The position numbers and the translations under genes were made by a program. A stretch of 9,560 bases of DNA from contig SXXD01000186.1 in NCBI GenBank assembly GCA_005789685.1, forward strand, positions 1-9,560, written 5' to 3'. Each line of letters begins with the position of its first letter. Positions within the stretch are counted from its first letter, which is position 1. The stretch comes from Burkholderiales bacterium. GTDB taxonomy: Bacteria; Pseudomonadota; Gammaproteobacteria; Burkholderiales; Burkholderiaceae_C. The notes under the pieces were generated by a model, which worked only from the letters and a program-made list of their open reading frames with translations, had not been told where the DNA came from and searched no databases. Of this stretch, positions 7,114 through 9,560 are shown in pieces.

Positions 7114-7717
7114 ACAGGTCAGCTTGGCCTGGGACACGCCTGGTTTACTGGCGGGTGTGGATGAGGCTGGGCGAGGCCCGTTGGCCGGTCCGGTGGTGGC
7201 CGCTGCGGTCATCTTGGACGATCTCAAGCCTATCAAAGGTTTGGCAGACTCCAAAAAATTAACGGCCAAAACCCGCGAGCGTTTGTTCGATGAAATTCGC
7301 GCCAAGGCTTTGTGCTTTGCCATCGCAGAAGCCAGTGTGGAAGAAATCGATCGCTTGAATATTTTGCAAGCTACGCTGTTGGCCATGCAAAGAGCGGTAG
7401 AAGCTTTGCGTTTGAAGCCGTCGCTGGTGTATGTCGATGGTAACCGTTTGCCTATTTGGGATGTGCGCGCAGAGGCCATTGTGAAGGGCGATGAAAAAGT
7501 TCAAGAAATTTCAGCAGCCTCCATACTGGCCAAGGTGCATCGAGATCGGATGTGTGAAGAAATGCATCAGCAATTTCCAGAATATGGCTTTGTTGCTCAC
7601 AAAGGGTACGGCACGGCAGTTCACTTGAAAGCGCTTCAGACTTGGGGTGCCACGCCGCTTCACCGAAAAAGCTTTGCGCCAGTGGCGCAGGCGATCTTGG
7701 CAGCACAAAAATCATGA
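7085..7717 (+). CDS. rnhB: RNase HII
   Basis: Ribonuclease HII cuts RNA in RNA-DNA hybrids and starts removal of single ribonucleotides embedded in DNA. From ATG 7085 it is 210 residues (E. coli 198). The metal-binding carboxylates are D26 and E27 in [16 protein letters not shown]118 in VYVDGN, and D154 in [19 protein letters not shown] (53-59), the FVAHKGYGT segment (169-177) and [10 protein letters not shown] near the C-terminus are family-typical. The ATG at 7085 is chosen because it puts about 23 residues before the DEAGRG strand, close to the family norm; the frame is open further upstream (TTG 7034), but that would mean a long overlap with lpxB. No good Shine-Dalgarno is visible, so initiation is probably coupled to lpxB translation. 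rnhB next to lpxB is a conserved proteobacterial arrangement. The stop overlaps the next ATG (ATGA). Confidence 0.95.
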   Translation: MRSKRLLTPEQVSLAWDTPGLLAGVDEAGRGPLAGPVVAAAVILDDLKPIKGLADSKKLTAKTRERLFDEIRAKALCFAIAEASVEEIDRLNILQATLLAMQRAVEALRLKPSLVYVDGNRLPIWDVRAEAIVKGDEKVQEISAASILAKVHRDRMCEEMHQQFPEYGFVAHKGYGTAVHLKALQTWGATPLHRKSFAPVAQAILAAQKS

Positions 7718-8484
7718 AACTCATCACCTCTAAAGAAAATCCTCGGCTAAAAACCATTCGCCGCTTAGCCCAAGACTCTCAGGCATATCGCAAGCTGGGG
7801 TTGGTCTGGTTGGAAGGTGATCACCTGTGCCGCGCCGCATCAACGCGAGGCGTCAAGCCTGAATTGGCCATCTTTTCAGAATCCGTTTGGCAAGCATTCG
7901 AATTTGAGTGGACCCAATGTGCCGAAGAAGTTTGGACCGTGCCAGATGACTTGTTTACGGGATTAAGTGCACTTGAGTCCCCCGCCAAAATGGGTTTCTT
8001 GTTGAACTTGCCTGTGCCGCCTGAGATAGACCCTCATGCCGCCACAGTGGTTTTAGACCGGCTGCAAGATGCGGGCAATGTGGGCGCCATTTTGCGCAGT
8101 GCTTCAGCCTTTGGTTTCAAGCAAATTGTGGCCATCAAGGGCACAGCCGGCTTGTGGTCTCCCAAAGTTTTGCGTGCTGGTATGGGAGCACATTTTGGTT
8201 TGCAATTGATCGAATCAGCCAACGCAGAAAATCTTCAATTGCTCAAAATGCCTTTGCTTGGAACGGATGTGCATGAAGGCACTTATTTGCACGAACTGCT
8301 CAAACAGGGTGGGTTGACTCAGAAATGTGCTTGGGTGATGGGGCATGAAGGGCAGGGCGTTTCAGCCGAAATCATGGCGCTTGTGACCCAAAAAGTCAGA
8401 ATTGCGCAGCCCGGCGGAGAAGAGTCTTTGAATGCGGCTGCGGCTGCGGCCATTTGCCTTCACGCCAGTGCCACTTCAATCTGA
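7714..8484 (+). CDS. TrmH/SpoU-family RNA 2'-O-methyltransferase
   Basis: This is a SPOUT-class S-adenosylmethionine-dependent ribose methyltransferase acting on tRNA or rRNA; the target nucleotide cannot be read from the sequence. It is 256 residues. The N-terminal domain (about 1-100) resembles the substrate-binding domain of RlmB/TsnR-like proteins, beginning [17 protein letters not shown]. The three SPOUT motifs are present: motif 1 [13 protein letters not shown] (122-134, with N122 and R128), motif 2 [11 protein letters not shown] (207-217), and motif 3 from VRIAQPGG to [11 protein letters not shown] (228-247, with S238 and N240). The frame is open upstream to 7642, but the ATG at 7714 fits the family start and overlaps the rnhB TGA (ATGA). 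Motif 3 contains a 6-nt repeat encoding six alanines. It appears to be the last gene of the envelope operon. I give no symbol because RlmB-like, TrmH-like and YsgA-like proteins are hard to separate by eye. Confidence 0.9.
   Translation: MKLITSKENPRLKTIRRLAQDSQAYRKLGLVWLEGDHLCRAASTRGVKPELAIFSESVWQAFEFEWTQCAEEVWTVPDDLFTGLSALESPAKMGFLLNLPVPPEIDPHAATVVLDRLQDAGNVGAILRSASAFGFKQIVAIKGTAGLWSPKVLRAGMGAHFGLQLIESANAENLQLLKMPLLGTDVHEGTYLHELLKQGGLTQKCAWVMGHEGQGVSAEIMALVTQKVRIAQPGGEESLNAAAAAAICLHASATSI
8434..8451 (+). repeat. Short in-frame hexanucleotide repeat (GCGGCT, three units)
   Basis: GCGGCT, GCGGCT and GCGGCC follow one another directly and encode six alanines (residues 241-246) in motif 3 of the methyltransferase. 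The repeat is in frame, so gain or loss of a unit would change the length by two alanines without a frameshift. Confidence 0.6.
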
Positions 8485-8555
8485 AAGGCAATGCGGCGGC
8501 AGTGTTCAGCCCCCCCACCATTGGCACTCAGCTAAAAAATCAGTGTCTTGCGTCT

Positions 8556-8583
8556 CGGTCAAGCTAAGACTCACGGCTATAAT
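8556..8583 (+). promoter_or_regulatory. Probable sigma-70 promoter for carA
   Basis: The -10 box TATAAT (8578-8583) matches the consensus perfectly. The best -35 at normal spacing is CGGTCA (8556-8561, 16-bp spacer), which matches TTGACA at only three positions. A TTGCGT at 8548 is a better sequence but 24 bp away, too far. Transcription would begin near 8590. A weak -35 beside a perfect -10 is compatible with an activated or regulated promoter. No clear arginine-repressor box was recognised. Confidence 0.5.
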
Positions 8584-8708
8584 AAGAGGCTTTCCCGCAT
8601 CAACCTGTACGCACCCGCTCACAACAAGCCATTTCCCTTCAAAAGCAGCCAAAAAGACAGCCTTCGAGGGTGAATCATAAGCGTGCTGGGGCGTACCCGA
8701 ACCATACC

Positions 8709-8713
8709 GGAGA
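8709..8713 (+). promoter_or_regulatory. Ribosome binding site for carA
   Basis: GGAGA lies 5 nt before the GTG at 8719 and decides for that codon over the in-frame GTG at 8683 and the TTG at 8725. Confidence 0.75.
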
Positions 8714-8718
8714 ACCCA

Positions 8719-9560
8719 GTGCTTTTGTCTCTTAAGGGAACCTTCCCCTCAGCCATTTTGGCGCTTGCAGACGGCACGGTCTTTGTCGGCAACTCGATCG
8801 GAGCCTCTGGCTCTGCTGTTGGTGAGGTCGTGTTCAACACCTCCCTCACAGGCTATCAAGAAATCCTCACTGACCCTAGCTACTGCCAGCAGATCGTCAC
8901 CCTCACTTACCCGCACATCGGCAGCTATGGCGTCAACCCAGAGGATGTCGAATCTGACAAAGTCCATGCTGCTGGCTTGATCATCAAAGATCTGCCCATT
9001 GTTGCCAGTAATTTTCGTTCAACAGAAACGCTTTCGGCTTACTTGTCACGCAGTGGCACAGTGGCCATTGCCAACATTGACACACGCCAACTGACTCGCC
9101 TCTTAAGAAGCAAGGGCGCCCAAAACGGTGCCATTGTGGCCTTGGCTGCCGGCCAGGCTGTCACGGCCGAACTCAAAGCAAGTGCCGTCAAAGCCGCGCA
9201 GTCTGCGCCTGCCATGGCCGGTTTGGATTTGGCCCAACAAGTATCTGTCTCATCTTCCTACGCTTGGGCCGAGTCTGAGTGGCAACTGGGCAGTGGCTAT
9301 GGCCAACAAACAGCGCCTCGTTTTCATGTGGTGGCTTACGACTTTGGCGTGAAGAAAAATATCTTGCGCATGCTGGCCGAACGCGGCTGCAGAGTCACGG
9401 TGGTACCGGCCAAAACGCCCGCCGCCGAAGTGCTCAAGCACAAGCCCGATGGCATCTTCTTGTCTAACGGCCCTGGCGATCCAGAGCCATGCGATTACGC
9501 CATTGCGGCTACCCAAGAACTCATTGAAACCGGCATTCCTACTTTCGGTATTTGCTTGGG
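8719..9560 (+). CDS. carA: CarA, carbamoyl-phosphate synthase small (glutaminase) subunit, 3'-truncated by the window edge
   Basis: CarA hydrolyses glutamine and channels ammonia to CarB, which makes carbamoyl phosphate for arginine and pyrimidine synthesis in the cytoplasm. About 280 of the usual 375-400 residues are visible. The N-terminal domain (about 1-150) has [32 protein letters not shown] (split in two by position), [14 protein letters not shown] and [14 protein letters not shown]. The class I glutamine amidotransferase domain starts near residue 200 ([16 protein letters not shown]), with SNGPGDPEP before the nucleophile elbow. The nucleophile is C279 in FGICLG; the window ends two codons later, so the downstream His-Glu pair is not seen. 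The start is GTG 8719, supported by GGAGA 5 nt upstream and by the family N-terminus ([18 protein letters not shown]). It has its own promoter and leader, separate from the envelope operon. carB is expected downstream but is not in view. Confidence 0.96.
   Translation, partial: MLLSLKGTFPSAILALADGTVFVGNSIGASGSAVGEVVFNTSLTGYQEILTDPSYCQQIVTLTYPHIGSYGVNPEDVESDKVHAAGLIIKDLPIVASNFRSTETLSAYLSRSGTVAIANIDTRQLTRLLRSKGAQNGAIVALAAGQAVTAELKASAVKAAQSAPAMAGLDLAQQVSVSSSYAWAESEWQLGSGYGQQTAPRFHVVAYDFGVKKNILRMLAERGCRVTVVPAKTPAAEVLKHKPDGIFLSNGPGDPEPCDYAIAATQELIETGIPTFGICL

Larger units (their letters stand above)
8485..8718 (+). other. Intergenic region and carA leader
   Basis: These 234 bases separate the methyltransferase from carA and contain no convincing gene. 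Near the left edge is a run of seven C (8510-8516), with no clear intrinsic terminator after the upstream operon. A promoter is suggested by TATAAT at 8578-8583, which would give a leader of about 130 nt. In the leader, GTACGC-A-CCC (8607-8616) can pair with GGG-GCGTAC (8688-8696). TTTCCCTT (8632-8639) can pair either with AGGGTGAA (8667-8674) or, through TTCCCTT, with AAGGGAA (8734-8740) inside carA. These are visible complementarities; regulation of carA by them is inference. Confidence 0.55.

Noticed and set aside
6943..7479. Long - strand open frame (178 codons) across lpxB and rnhB
   Set aside because: It lies opposite two confidently identified genes and its translation shows no domain; long antisense frames are expected in GC-rich coding DNA.
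8488..8525. CAATG...CATTG as a terminator for the upstream operon
   Set aside because: The stem is only 5 bp with a loop of nearly 30 nt and no T-run follows, so it does not support an intrinsic terminator.
8432..8680. An open frame of 82 codons spanning the end of the methyltransferase gene and the carA leader
   Set aside because: It starts inside the methyltransferase in another frame, has no ribosome site, shows no recognisable domain, and overlaps the promoter and leader structures. Composition looks like a chance open frame.

Overview
The window reads as a stretch of a betaproteobacterial chromosome, most like Burkholderiales and probably Comamonadaceae. The evidence is the gene order rseP-bamA-skp-lpxD-fabZ-lpxA-lpxB-rnhB-(TrmH/SpoU methyltransferase), the intermediate-to-high GC content, and the wording of family motifs (for example the RseP C-terminus and the CarA N-terminus). 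The family-level placement is inference from remembered homologues; no search was run. All genes lie on the + strand. No mobile elements, CRISPR arrays, tRNAs or rRNAs were seen.

Positions 2-8484 form one compact gene train for envelope construction. It opens with the 3' part of rseP (site-2 protease of the envelope stress pathway). Next come bamA (outer-membrane protein insertase) and skp (periplasmic chaperone that delivers proteins to BamA). The early lipid A genes follow: lpxD, fabZ, lpxA and lpxB. The train ends with two nucleic-acid genes, rnhB (RNase HII) and a TrmH/SpoU-type RNA 2'-O-methyltransferase. Junctions are tight: 9 nt rseP/bamA, 1-nt overlap bamA/skp, 31 nt skp/lpxD, ATGA overlap lpxD/fabZ, 12 nt fabZ/lpxA, a short gap lpxA/lpxB that depends on the lpxB start, about 29-nt overlap lpxB/rnhB, and ATGA overlap rnhB/methyltransferase. 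Translational coupling is likely through most of it.

Positions 8485-8718 are the only real intergenic region. It has a perfect TATAAT -10 element and a leader of about 130 nt with several mutually exclusive complementary segments. It leads into carA, the glutaminase subunit of carbamoyl-phosphate synthetase, which runs off the right edge just after its nucleophilic cysteine.

The gene content is ordinary and well known, and I see no undescribed multi-gene system. The points most worth a second look are: (1) a terminator-like hairpin at the lpxA/lpxB junction that also contains the best lpxB ribosome binding site; (2) an RseP that appears to have one PDZ domain instead of two; (3) a methionine at the LpxA acyl-chain 'ruler' position, predicting C10 specificity; (4) the carA leader with alternative pairings; (5) a 14-bp interrupted hairpin inside the 3' end of rseP.
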